The notes below the pieces were generated by a model that saw only the letters and a program-made list of their open reading frames with translations, was not told the DNA's origin and made no database searches. From G963667975 sp963677395 (GTDB taxonomy: Bacteria > Bacteroidota > Bacteroidia > Bacteroidales > G963667975), in assembly GCA_963677395.2 (NCBI GenBank), contig OY781965.2, positions 310,001 to 374,000 on the forward strand: a DNA stretch of 64,000 nucleotides, given 5' to 3'. How positions within the stretch are numbered: the stretch's first letter is position 1; every line of letters begins with the position of its first letter. Of this stretch, positions 44,585 to 53,257 are shown piece after piece. Position numbers and translations under genes: made by a program.

Positions 44585-45526
44585 GTGAGCACTTTTGCAA
44601 TAGAAACACATTCTATATCTAAAAACTACCAATCTGTTAAAGCTCTCCAAAATATAAATCTCAGTGTAAAACGGGGAGAGCTTTTCGGACTGATTGGGCC
44701 GGATGGAGCAGGAAAAACCAGTCTCATCCGTATCCTCACCACATTGCTTTTGCCTGATGGGGGTACTGCCACTCTTGACGGTCTGGATGTAGTGAAAGAT
44801 TACAAGGAAATCCGTAAACACATAGGCTATATGCCGGGAAGATTTTCTCTTTACCAGGATTTATCGGTGGAAGAGAATCTAAACTTTTTTGCCACCATTT
44901 TCAACACAACGCTCGAAGAAAATTACGACCTTATAAAGCCTATTTACAGCCAGATAGAACCTTTTAAAACCCGTCGTGCTGGTGCTCTTTCAGGTGGTAT
45001 GAAACAGAAGCTTGCTCTAAGTTGTGCATTAATACACAAGCCCTCTGTTTTAATACTGGATGAACCTACAACTGGCGTTGATGCTGTTTCGCGTAAAGAA
45101 TTCTGGGAAATGCTCCGCGAATTGAAGAAAGAAAATATTACCATTCTGGTTTCTACTCCTTATATGGATGAAGCAACACTTTGCGAGCGCATTGCATTAA
45201 TTCAAAACGGAAAAATAATGAGTGTAAATACTCCTGAAGAGATTGTAAATGCCTTTCCTCTTCCAATTTTTGAAGTAAAATCAGCCAACCTTTATCAGCT
45301 TTTACTTGATTTGAGAACTTTTAAACATACTCATTCTGTACATCCATTTGGAGAATTTCTCCATTTTACACCCGGAAAAGATCTTAACAATACAGAAACT
45401 GCTTTAAAGGAATTTCTGAAAGAAAAAGGACATTCAGAAATAGTGATTCGTCAAACACGGGCAAACATTGAAGATTGTTTTATGGAGCAGATGAATCAAA
45501 GTGTATTAAACGATTCTCAACAATAA
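44585..45526 (+). CDS. ABC transporter ATPase 1 (YbhF N-half-like)
   Basis: 313 residues, GTG start, 9 bases after DUF2147. Walker A G-P-D-G-A-G-K-T-S, Q-loop in Y-M-P-G-R-F-S-L-Y, signature L-S-G-G-M-K-Q-K, Walker B V-L-I-L-D-E-P and a switch region S-T-P-Y-M-D-E-A in which the usual His is Pro. A C-terminal extension (about 220-313) follows. It corresponds to the first half of the fused E. coli ATPase YbhF; here the two halves are separate genes. It energises export with the permeases encoded downstream. Confidence 0.9.
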   Translation: MSTFAIETHSISKNYQSVKALQNINLSVKRGELFGLIGPDGAGKTSLIRILTTLLLPDGGTATLDGLDVVKDYKEIRKHIGYMPGRFSLYQDLSVEENLNFFATIFNTTLEENYDLIKPIYSQIEPFKTRRAGALSGGMKQKLALSCALIHKPSVLILDEPTTGVDAVSRKEFWEMLRELKKENITILVSTPYMDEATLCERIALIQNGKIMSVNTPEEIVNAFPLPIFEVKSANLYQLLLDLRTFKHTHSVHPFGEFLHFTPGKDLNNTETALKEFLKEKGHSEIVIRQTRANIEDCFMEQMNQSVLNDSQQ

Positions 45527-45543
45527 AAACAAAAGATAATAAT

Positions 45544-46290
45544 ATGCAAAGCAATGAAAATGTTATTGTTGTAAAGAATCTGGTTAAAAAATTCGGATCG
45601 TTTATTGCCAACGATCACTTAAATTTCGAAGTAAAGAAAGGCGAAATTTTCGGTTTTTTAGGAGCAAACGGAGCCGGAAAAACCACTGCAATACGTATTT
45701 TGTGCGGTCTTTCTAAACCAACATCCGGAGAAATACATGTAGCTGGATATGATGCATACACGCAAACCGAGCTCATTAAACGAAATATCGGATACATGAG
45801 TCAGAAATTCTCTCTTTATGAAGATCTTACGGTGAAAGAAAATATTGAGTTTTACGGTGGCATCTATGGCCTTTCCAAAAAGCAGATTGAAGAACGAATG
45901 CAATCGCTTTTTGACCGCATTGAACTCCATCATGCTAAAAATAAGCTTATCCGCGATATTCCACTAGGCTGGCGACAGAAACTTGCATTTATGGTTTCCA
46001 TCTTTCATAATCCGGCCATTGTTTTTCTGGATGAACCAACCGGAGGAGTTGATCCCATTACACGTCGTCAGTTCTGGGATTTAATTTATGAAGCATCTCA
46101 TAAAGGCATCACTATTTTTGTAACTACACATTATATGGACGAAGCCGAATACTGCAATCGCGTTTCCATAATGGTTGACGGGAAAATTATGGCTCTGGAT
46201 ACACCAGCCGGGCTTAAACAACAATTCGAAGCTCAAAGCATGAACGACGTTTTCCTTAAACTGGCCCGTAATGCAAAAAATAGCGAATAA
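45544..46290 (+). CDS. ABC transporter ATPase 2 (YbhF C-half-like)
   Basis: 248 residues from ATG 45544; an open frame extends upstream to 45475 but overlaps the first ATPase. Walker A G-A-N-G-A-G-K-T-T, Q-loop Y-M-S-Q-K-F-S, Walker B V-F-L-D-E-P-T-G-G-V-D and switch T-T-H-Y-M-D-E-A with His present. The signature motif is altered, I-P-L-G-W-R-Q-K in place of LSGGQ, as I recall for the second half of YbhF. ATPases 1 and 2 therefore probably form an asymmetric heterodimer: each supplies what the other lacks. Confidence 0.9.
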   Translation: MQSNENVIVVKNLVKKFGSFIANDHLNFEVKKGEIFGFLGANGAGKTTAIRILCGLSKPTSGEIHVAGYDAYTQTELIKRNIGYMSQKFSLYEDLTVKENIEFYGGIYGLSKKQIEERMQSLFDRIELHHAKNKLIRDIPLGWRQKLAFMVSIFHNPAIVFLDEPTGGVDPITRRQFWDLIYEASHKGITIFVTTHYMDEAEYCNRVSIMVDGKIMALDTPAGLKQQFEAQSMNDVFLKLARNAKNSE

Positions 46291-46310
46291 AACTGGCAAA
46301 AAACAATCAC

Positions 46311-47417
46311 ATGAAAGCATTTATTGGATTCATTATCAAAGAATTTCGCCATATTTTCCGCGACTATCGTACCATGGCAATCCTTTTCGGAATGCCGTTT
46401 GTACAGATTCTTATTTTCGGATTTGCCATTACAACTGACATTAAAGATGCAAACATCGCAATCCTTGATCAATCACACGATCAGGAAACACGCCAGATTA
46501 TCCAAAAACTTATTTCTTCGGGTTATTTCAAGCTTGCATCATCAATCAAAAATGAAAATGAAATTCCTGAAATTTTCAAACGAGGGAACATTAAATTGGT
46601 TGTGATTTTTGAAAAAGATTTTGCGTCTGCCCTTGAAAAGGATCACAAAGCAAATATCCAACTTTTAGCGGATGCTTCGGATCCAAATACGGCCAAGCTT
46701 TTAACCAGTTATGCGAGCAATATTATCAATGATTATCAACGAGAAATGTATCGGGAACTAAAGCTTCCATACCAACTGAATCCAGAAGTAAAAATGCTTT
46801 ATAACGAAGAAATGAAGAGCGTGTATATGTTCGTTCCCGGTATCATCACCATTTTATTGATGTTGATTTCGGCAATGATGACTTCTATCTCTATTGCCCG
46901 GGAAAAGGAGTTGGGAACCATGGAAATACTCTTGGCTTCGCCTCTAAAACCTTTACAAATCATTATCGGAAAGGTCATTCCGTATGTGTTTATCTCGTTT
47001 ATGATTGCGATTATTATTCTGACTTTAGGTGTTACGGTTTTCGGAATGCCGATAGTTGGTAGTCTGGCTTTGTTATTAACCGAAAGTCTTTTATTTATCA
47101 TTATGGCACTTTCGTTGGGGATATTTATTTCAACCGTCAGCAAAACACAACAGGTAGCGATGATGCTTTCCATGTTTGCACTGATGCTTCCCACAATCCT
47201 TTTATCCGGTTTTATTTTCCCAATTGAGAATATGCCGCTTCCTCTTCAGTTGTTCAGCAATCTGATGCCACCGCGCTGGTTCATCATCATCATTAAAGAC
47301 ATAATGCTAAAAGGTAGCGGAATAGAATATATCTGGAAAGAAACCTTGATTCTACTGGGGTTTACTATTCTGTTTATTTTCCTGAGTTTAAAAAAGTTTA
47401 AAATTCGCTTAGCATAG
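46311..47417 (+). CDS. ABC-2 type permease 1 (YbhS-like)
   Basis: 368 residues. One N-terminal helix (about 22-42), a large periplasmic domain (45-170), then five helices (about 175-360) with the ABC-2 signature E-K-E-L-G-T-M-E-I-L-L-A-S-P. Topology and length match YbhS. It sits 20 bases after ATPase 2 and 16 bases before permease 2. The two permeases should form a heterodimer. Confidence 0.9.
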   Translation: MKAFIGFIIKEFRHIFRDYRTMAILFGMPFVQILIFGFAITTDIKDANIAILDQSHDQETRQIIQKLISSGYFKLASSIKNENEIPEIFKRGNIKLVVIFEKDFASALEKDHKANIQLLADASDPNTAKLLTSYASNIINDYQREMYRELKLPYQLNPEVKMLYNEEMKSVYMFVPGIITILLMLISAMMTSISIAREKELGTMEILLASPLKPLQIIIGKVIPYVFISFMIAIIILTLGVTVFGMPIVGSLALLLTESLLFIIMALSLGIFISTVSKTQQVAMMLSMFALMLPTILLSGFIFPIENMPLPLQLFSNLMPPRWFIIIIKDIMLKGSGIEYIWKETLILLGFTILFIFLSLKKFKIRLA

Positions 47418-47433
47418 AAAAGGAGATAGAGAC

Positions 47434-48543
47434 GTGAGAATAATCATCATCATGCTAAAAAAAGAGTTCCGGCAAATTTTCAGAAACCGGAGCATGTTAC
47501 CTATGATATTTGTTTTGCCTGTAGTACAACTTCTTGTGCTATCGTTTGCTGCAACATTTGACATAAAAAGCATCCGGATTCATATTGTGAATCAAGATCA
47601 TACCTCCGTATCACGAGAGTTAATCCAGAAATATCAAAGTTCTCCGTTTTACAAAATTTCCGGATATTCAGAATCTTATAAAGAAGCTGAAGACAAATTA
47701 AGAACTAATAAAACAGATATTGTTTTAATTATTCCGAAATATTTTGAAAAAGATCTTATTAAAGAAAATGCTGCTCCACTCCAATTTATTGTAAATGCCA
47801 TCAACAGTAGCGCTGCCGGAATAATTCAGGCATACTCGCTTTCTATTGCAATGGACTTTAATAAAAACTTTGTGGAACAGAAAAGTGGCATTACTATTAC
47901 CGAACCTTTCAACATAAATTATTCATATTGGTATAATCCGGAGTTAAATTATAAAACGTACATGGTTCCCGGCATCTTAGTTTTACTGGTTACCATTATC
48001 AGTATGTTTCTTTCTGCCATGAATGTTGTAAGAGAAAAAGAAATTGGAACCATCGAACAAATCAATGTTACTCCAATCAGTAAATTCCAGTTTTTACTAG
48101 GTAAATTATTGCCATTCTGTTTTATAGCATTGTTTGAACTTGCATTGGGACTCACTGTTGCCCGTTTTGTTTTCAATATTCATATTCTGGGAAGCATTCC
48201 TTTGATTTTCGGGGTAACGCTGATTTATGTTGTAGCTGTTATCGGATTAGGACTGTTTATTTCCACTCTTACCAACACCCAGCAACAAGCAATGTTTATT
48301 GCATGGTTTTTCATGGTAGTATTTATCATGATGAGCGGATTGTTTACGCCTATTGACAGTATGCCCGACTGGGCTAAAAACCTCAATGTGATTAATCCGA
48401 TTGCCTATTTCATTAAGATAATCCGCATGGTTATACTAAAAGGTTCCGGTTTTTCCGAAATTTCAAAAGAGTTTTATGCCTTGTTGATTTATGCTTTTTG
48501 CTCCATGAGCTTTGCAGTAGCCCGTTACCGGAAAAAAAATTAA
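47434..48543 (+). CDS. ABC-2 type permease 2 (YbhR-like)
   Basis: 369 residues, GTG start. The layout is as in permease 1: helix about 20-40, periplasmic domain 45-175, five helices after 180, with E-K-E-I-G-T-I-E-Q-I-N-V-T-P as coupling motif and N-P-I-A-Y-F near the end. It is the last gene of the operon and is followed by a long-stem terminator. Confidence 0.9.
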   Translation: MRIIIIMLKKEFRQIFRNRSMLPMIFVLPVVQLLVLSFAATFDIKSIRIHIVNQDHTSVSRELIQKYQSSPFYKISGYSESYKEAEDKLRTNKTDIVLIIPKYFEKDLIKENAAPLQFIVNAINSSAAGIIQAYSLSIAMDFNKNFVEQKSGITITEPFNINYSYWYNPELNYKTYMVPGILVLLVTIISMFLSAMNVVREKEIGTIEQINVTPISKFQFLLGKLLPFCFIALFELALGLTVARFVFNIHILGSIPLIFGVTLIYVVAVIGLGLFISTLTNTQQQAMFIAWFFMVVFIMMSGLFTPIDSMPDWAKNLNVINPIAYFIKIIRMVILKGSGFSEISKEFYALLIYAFCSMSFAVARYRKKN

Positions 48544-48546
48544 AAA

Positions 48547-48605
48547 ACAGAGCTGATTTAAGAGTTGTGTTTTCTTGCAAACATCGACCTTTAAATCAGC
48601 TCTGT
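48547..48605. terminator. Terminator of the efflux operon
   Basis: A perfect 15-bp stem (48547-48561 with 48591-48605, ACAGAGCTGATTTAA) with a 29-base loop, between convergent genes. Confidence 0.65.
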
Positions 48606-48632
48606 ATCTCCCCGAAAAGGATTTTTAAAAAT

Positions 48633-49646
48633 CTACCTTACCGGATATTTTTTAAAAATCTCTTCTGATTTCATCAGAATATCAACATATTGGGATCTTT
48701 TATAGGTAAATGGATCTTTGGTGTTTTTCTTTGACAACTTACCACGGAATGCATCTATATTTTTGTAATTTTTCTTTTCCATCCACTCTTTTATTTCGTT
48801 GAGGATGGTTGTGATTTGTCCGATGCCATTTTGATAGAGAGTACTTACTACCTGAATACTATCAGCCCCTGCAAGTATCATTTTTATAGCATCGTTACCT
48901 GTGTAAATTCCACCTGAGCTACAAATATATCCGCGCATATTTCCATGCAAAATTCCTGCAAAACGCATTGCCAGTTTGTTATCATCGGCATTGCTCAGGC
49001 TGTAATTGTAAAAATGTTTTTCTGTATCCGGATCAATATCAGGTTGAAATAAACGGTTAAACAATACAAAACCATCAGCACCTTCGGCATACATCTGTGA
49101 GCAAACATTCAATACATTTACATAGAATGGGCTCAATTTTACACTAATTGGAATATTCACCACTTTACGAACCTGACTAACAATTTCAACTTGTTCAGCA
49201 ATGATGGTACGTGCATCGCGGTCATAATCCTGGGGGGTTGTATAGAAATTAAGTTCTAGTGCATGCACGCCTGTTTCCTGAATCATTTTGGCATATTCAG
49301 TCCATGTTTCATCATAAATACAGTTTAAACTTGCAATAATAGGGATATTAACTGCTTCGCGGGCTTTTTGCAGATGATATAAATGCTCCTGAGGACCCGC
49401 ATGCTCCAAGTTTGGAAACAGGCGAAGCATCTCCGCATTACGTTCACTATACTCGCTCATTTCTTCCTCGAGCTGAAGATTTTCGAGCTGAATTTGTTCT
49501 TCAAACAGAGTTTTATAGACGATTGCAGAAGCACCCGCATCTTCCATTCGTTTCACCTTATCGATATCGGTTACCATATTGCTGGCACCAACAATTACAG
49601 GATTTTTGAGTTCAATACCCATGTACTGGGTAGATAATAGGCTCAT
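48633..49646 (-). CDS. Dihydroorotate dehydrogenase-like flavoprotein
   Basis: 337 residues of the DHOD/PreA TIM-barrel family: N-terminal G-I-E-L-K-N-P-V-I-V-G-A-S, I-P-I-I-A-S-L-N-C, L-E-L-N-F-Y, I-S-V-K-L-S-P-F-Y and the FMN-binding C-S-S-G-G-I-Y and S-I-Q-V-V-S-T. It lacks the partner electron-transfer subunit, and its catalytic base region differs from true PyrD. In Bacteroidota such proteins are annotated dihydroorotate dehydrogenase-like; the substrate is unproven. It is preceded by a -7 box at 49701-49708 and an unusually perfect Shine-Dalgarno site. Confidence 0.83.
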   Translation of the reverse strand: MSLLSTQYMGIELKNPVIVGASNMVTDIDKVKRMEDAGASAIVYKTLFEEQIQLENLQLEEEMSEYSERNAEMLRLFPNLEHAGPQEHLYHLQKAREAVNIPIIASLNCIYDETWTEYAKMIQETGVHALELNFYTTPQDYDRDARTIIAEQVEIVSQVRKVVNIPISVKLSPFYVNVLNVCSQMYAEGADGFVLFNRLFQPDIDPDTEKHFYNYSLSNADDNKLAMRFAGILHGNMRGYICSSGGIYTGNDAIKMILAGADSIQVVSTLYQNGIGQITTILNEIKEWMEKKNYKNIDAFRGKLSKKNTKDPFTYKRSQYVDILMKSEEIFKKYPVR

Positions 49647-49651
49647 AATAT

Positions 49652-49659
49652 ACCTCCTT
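49652..49659 (-). promoter_or_regulatory. Perfect Shine-Dalgarno site before the DHOD-like gene
   Basis: Minus-strand AAGGAGGT five bases before the ATG at 49646. This is unusual for Bacteroidota. Confidence 0.6.
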
Positions 49660-49700
49660 CTTTGATTTAAGGTTGTTTGTTAAGGGGATTATATACTTAA

Positions 49701-49708
49701 CAAATATA
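49701..49708 (-). promoter_or_regulatory. -7 box for the DHOD-like gene
   Basis: Minus-strand TAtaTTTG, 55 bases before the start. Confidence 0.5.
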
Positions 49709-49742
49709 TGCAAAAAAGGCTTGTATTTACAGCGTGCTTCTA

Positions 49743-50597
49743 TTAATTATTTTCAATTGTCTCTGTATGAATATTTATCATAATTCCCGGAATACGGTTT
49801 TGTAGTTTATTTTCCAATATATCACATTGATTATGTGCTTCTTCCAACGTAATATATCCAGGCATGATTAAATGGAAATCAGCAAATTGTTGGTTGCCCG
49901 ATTTTCGTGTCCGTAAATCATGATATTCATATCCTGATTCCGAAATTATCTCTTTAATTACATTTTGTTCTGATTCTGAAAGAGATACATCTAGTAATGG
50001 GGAGTACGCTCTTTTCAGCAAAGAATATGATTCTTTTATAATTAATAAGGCAACACCTATTGCAACAATAGGATCGAGCCAATATAAACCTGTAAGATAG
50101 ATTAATACTAACCCCATTGCAACTCCTATTGAAGTATAAACATCTGTTTTTAAATGTAATGCATCTGCTTCCAATGCAACAGAACCTGTTTCTTTAGCAA
50201 CCTTGTATAATCTGCGAGATACCAAAATATTTACAATTGCAGAAACAGACATTACTACAAATCCTATTCCAATCTGCTCAATACCAGATGGATCCAACAT
50301 TTTTTTAATCGCTTCATAAATAATCCAGCCGGCAGCAATAAAAATCAGAACAGCCTCAATTACACCTGATATATTCTCATACTTTCCGTGACCGTAAGGG
50401 TGTTTCTCATCTGGAGGATTGTCTGACACTCTCACCGAAAAAAATGCAATAATTGCAGCCAATAAATCCATCATGGAGTGAATAGCTTCAGAAATAATAC
50501 TTACGGAACCACTCATAATTCCGGCAATAAATTTTAGTAAAATCAAAAATGTGTTTGAGATAACAGAGAGTCGAGCTACACTTACTTTCTTATTCAT
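49743..50597 (-). CDS. Cation diffusion facilitator (CDF) transporter
   Basis: 284 residues with six predicted helices (about residues 10-200). Metal-site patterns: S-E-A-I-H-S-M-M-D in helix 2 and the matching A-D-A-L-H-L-K-T-D in helix 5. H-P-Y-G-H-G-K-Y-E in the first cytoplasmic loop is the family signature. A C-terminal cytoplasmic domain (about 205-284) ends in I-N-I-H-T-E-T-I-E. CDF proteins export Zn2+, Co2+ or Fe2+ against protons. It has its own full promoter and is divergent from the Crp/Fnr gene. Confidence 0.93.
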   Translation of the reverse strand: MNKKVSVARLSVISNTFLILLKFIAGIMSGSVSIISEAIHSMMDLLAAIIAFFSVRVSDNPPDEKHPYGHGKYENISGVIEAVLIFIAAGWIIYEAIKKMLDPSGIEQIGIGFVVMSVSAIVNILVSRRLYKVAKETGSVALEADALHLKTDVYTSIGVAMGLVLIYLTGLYWLDPIVAIGVALLIIKESYSLLKRAYSPLLDVSLSESEQNVIKEIISESGYEYHDLRTRKSGNQQFADFHLIMPGYITLEEAHNQCDILENKLQNRIPGIMINIHTETIENN

Positions 50598-50613
50598 TGT
50601 GGATTATTTTCAA

Positions 50614-50645
50614 CAAAACTATAACGGACTAAGAAACTGAACAAA
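50614..50645 (-). promoter_or_regulatory. Promoter of the CDF gene
   Basis: Minus strand: TTTG (50645-50642), a 20-base spacer, TAgtTTTG (50621-50614). A complete Bacteroidota promoter, 16 bases before the start codon. Confidence 0.78.
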
Positions 50646-50810
50646 AAGAGTTATTACCAGATATTAACAACAAAAACAATACTTGAAAACAAGTTGTACC
50701 AAAGTAAATTCTAAGTAATCCTGAGTCATTCCACAAATACTCTTCCTGATCCATTAACAGGTTAATAAACAAACGAATCTGATAAGCCGTAACCCCGTTT
50801 TAATTTTTCG

Positions 50811-50818
50811 TACTTTTG
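50811..50818 (+). promoter_or_regulatory. -7 box for the Crp/Fnr gene
   Basis: TActTTTG ends 9 bases before the only usable ATG (50828), so the transcript may have almost no leader. Confidence 0.55.
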
Positions 50819-50827
50819 AAAGCAACT

Positions 50828-51532
50828 ATGAAGCCAGACCCTGTAGAAAAAGAGTGCATTTCTTGCTTGATTTGTCCTAACAAATCCATCTTATTCAGTG
50901 CATTGAATAACGAAGAGCTTGCTTTTTTGAACAGTCATAAAAAACAATTGATCGTAAAAAAAGGAGGAATTGTCGTTTGTGAAGGAGAAGTTGTTTCGCG
51001 ATTGATCTATCTGAAGCAAGGACTCCTTAAATTATACAAACAGGAAAAGTCAAGTTCTGAGCAAATATTAGGAATTACGAAACCTTTTGACTTTGTCGGT
51101 TTTCTGTCGGTTTTTTCCAATGAACAGCATCCGTTCTCTATTGCTGCAATTGAAGATTCGGCAGTATGTGCTATCGATATAGACTGCATCAGGCAACTTA
51201 TCCGTCAAAACGGGGAATTCGCTTTAAAAGTGATTGAGAGTATGAGTAAAATTTCAGATCAGTTGCTGGTTACTCATTTTGAGCTTAACAGCAAAAATCT
51301 TCGTGGACGAATAGCCTACATACTGCTCTATCTCTCAGAAAACATCTACAAAAAAGCAGAATTTGAGCTTCCTATTTCCCGTAAAGAAGTTGCAGAACTA
51401 ATCAATATGACTACCGAAAATGTGATTCGAATTTTATCGGAATTTAGAAAAGATAAGGTGATTGATATTGATGGAAAGACTATTCGCATTCTTCATCCGG
51501 AGTTATTGCGAAAAATCAGTGAATCTGGATGA
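50828..51532 (+). CDS. Crp/Fnr family regulator with N-terminal cysteine cluster
   Basis: 234 residues from ATG 50828; a TTG four codons earlier lies inside the -7 box. Residues 10-16 carry C-I-S-C-L-I-C, then a cyclic-nucleotide-type effector domain (about 25-140, with V-C-E-G-E-V-V and G-L-L-K-L-Y) and a C-terminal winged helix-turn-helix (I-S-R-K-E-V-A-E-L-I-N-M-T-T-E-N-V-I-R-I-L). The triple Cys recalls the N-terminal cluster of Fnr, where Cys bind 4Fe-4S as an oxygen sensor; more Cys occur later in the effector domain. Redox sensing is a reasonable inference, not proven. It is convergent with queA, 14 bases apart. Confidence 0.88.
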   Translation: MKPDPVEKECISCLICPNKSILFSALNNEELAFLNSHKKQLIVKKGGIVVCEGEVVSRLIYLKQGLLKLYKQEKSSSEQILGITKPFDFVGFLSVFSNEQHPFSIAAIEDSAVCAIDIDCIRQLIRQNGEFALKVIESMSKISDQLLVTHFELNSKNLRGRIAYILLYLSENIYKKAEFELPISRKEVAELINMTTENVIRILSEFRKDKVIDIDGKTIRILHPELLRKISESG

Positions 51533-51546
51533 CACTCCTTATTTCT

Positions 51547-52775
51547 TTACGGAAGAAATAAGCAACTATCACCGTAGCTCAAAAAACGAAAATTATGTTC
51601 CAGAGCATATTGATAGGCATCTTTCCATTGATTTCCAATCATAGCAGAAATAAGTAAAAGTAGTGTGCTTTTGGGCTGATGGAAGTTGGTAACAATCCCT
51701 TTTGCCAGTCGGAATCGATAGCCCGGAGCAATCATCATGCGCGTATATCCATGAATTTCATCACTTTCCTGCTCTTCCATCCATTTTAACAATTGCATCA
51801 ACGCATCTTTGGGATCAACCTTTGCCGCTTCGGGAAGCGAATAGGCATCCCATTGCTCTACTTCGAGCTGGGTATAAAATGAAAGCGGTTCTGTTTTCAG
51901 TTTTGCACCAAACCAAAAAAGCGATTCGAGTGTACGCATACTGGTAGTTCCCACCGGAATTACACGTTTTGCATCAATCAACTGTTCAACCAACGAACGT
52001 TTCACAATAATTTGTTCGGCATGCATCTGATGATCACCGATTTTTTCGGTTGATACTGGCTTAAAGGTTCCGGCACCCACATGCAACGTAAGGTAATTAC
52101 GTTGAATACCTTTCAAATTAAGTTCTTCCATCACTTTTTTCGTAAAATGCAAGCCGGCAGTGGGAGCCGCTACTGAACCATCGTGCTTTGCATAAATGGT
52201 TTGATAGCGTTCTTTGTCAGCTTCGTTGGTTTCACGATGAATGTATGGGGTAAAGGAATTTTTCCGGCAGCTTCGATAATTTGTGCAAGGGTAAGGTTTT
52301 CATCCCACGAAAAACGAATCAACCAGGTATCATCCACAGCTTTAATGCGTTCTGCTTTTAACTCAACTTGTTGACTATTGATTTCGAGCATTTTTGAAAG
52401 AGAAGTTTCTTTCCAGCGTTTGTTATTTCCGATATAGCATTTCCACACCGAGCTTCCTTTGGTTTGAAACGCCAGTTGTACTTCCGGTGTCGGAAAAATC
52501 GGTTCAAGGCAAAATATTTCAATCGTTGAGCCTGTTTCCTTTGTGAAAAGCAAACGAGCACGAATAACCTTTGTGTTATTAAACAATAGTAAATCTTCTT
52601 GTTCCAGATGATTCGGAAGATTTGAAAAGTGATCTTCTGAAAGAGTTCCCTGTTTCAGCACCAGCAGCTTCGATTGATCACGCCGAGGCAACGGAAACAA
52701 AGCAATTTGTTCGTCAGGAAGAAAATAATCAAAGTCAGAAATAGAAATTTGCGTTGGATGAAGAATTTCACTCAT
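51547..52775 (-). pseudogene. queA: queA, frameshifted (tRNA ribosyltransferase-isomerase)
   Basis: S-adenosylmethionine:tRNA ribosyltransferase-isomerase, which makes epoxyqueuosine in tRNA. The N-terminal part reads from 52775 to a stop at 52170 (N-N-T-K-V-I-R-A-R-L, then G-K-I-P-L-P). After that the correct sequence continues one frame over: Y-I-H-R-E-T-N-E-A-D-K-E-R-Y-Q, Y-A-K-H-D-G-S-V-A-A-P, T-A-G-L-H-F-T, and on to the true end at 51547 (H-V-G-A-G-T-F, S-Y-G-D). One base is missing in the C run at 52247-52250 on this strand (four C, five needed for Pro-Pro-Tyr). Without the shift the protein would have about 409 residues, a normal length. It could be a sequencing error, a recent mutation or a phase-variable site. 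Confidence 0.92.
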
Positions 52776-52777
52776 AC

Positions 52778-53041
52778 TTAAAAAATGTCGGAAATATCAA
52801 TTTGATTACCATAAACTAGCTGAACATCAACCGGATCAAGTACATCCAAGCACTTAATTTTATTGGTTGAAGGCTGATACCAAAGTTCGACAAAAAAATC
52901 GTTCATCAGAAAGAGCTTTACAATGAACTCATCATTCTGCTTAACACAAAGCTCCTCTCCTTTTTCAAGGAGATACAAAAGCTTGTCGATCATGCAGAGC
53001 AGTTCAAAATCCTCTTTCGATATTCGTGTACTATATAACAT
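52778..53041 (-). CDS. Small conserved protein of unknown function upstream of queA
   Basis: 87 residues, cytosolic, acidic, with no recognised motif: mixed helical start (I-S-K-E-D-F-E-L-L-C-M-I-D) and a beta-rich middle (F-F-V-E-L-W-Y), ending I-D-I-S-D-I-F. It lies 2 bases before queA on the same strand, so it is in one transcript with it. Similar short proteins occur in Bacteroidota from memory, but I cannot name a family. Confidence 0.65.
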   Translation of the reverse strand: MLYSTRISKEDFELLCMIDKLLYLLEKGEELCVKQNDEFIVKLFLMNDFFVELWYQPSTNKIKCLDVLDPVDVQLVYGNQIDISDIF

Positions 53042-53170
53042 AAATTTTTAAAGTCCCTTACAGGCGTATGGTTACCTAAAATAAACAGCAAAGATCGGGA
53101 AAAGTTTGAGATTGTAAGAAAGTACTAAACATTCATTAAAATATTTACAAAAGCTCTTTCATCATTTAAG

Positions 53171-53201
53171 TTGTGAAATCCTTTTTTCTCTCGTACTTTT
53201 G
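53171..53201 (+). promoter_or_regulatory. Promoter of mrdA-rodA
   Basis: TTG at 53171-53173, a 20-base spacer and TActTTTG at 53194-53201, about 57 bases before the mrdA start. Confidence 0.75.
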
Positions 53202-53257
53202 CAGGTTCAACAGCACTAATTCAGCATATTGATTATCAGTAGTGTTTTATCAAGAGA

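Noticed and set aside
45475..45543. Upstream extension of the second ABC ATPase
   Set aside because: It overlaps the end of the first ATPase in another frame and has no homology; the ATG at 45544 fits the family start.
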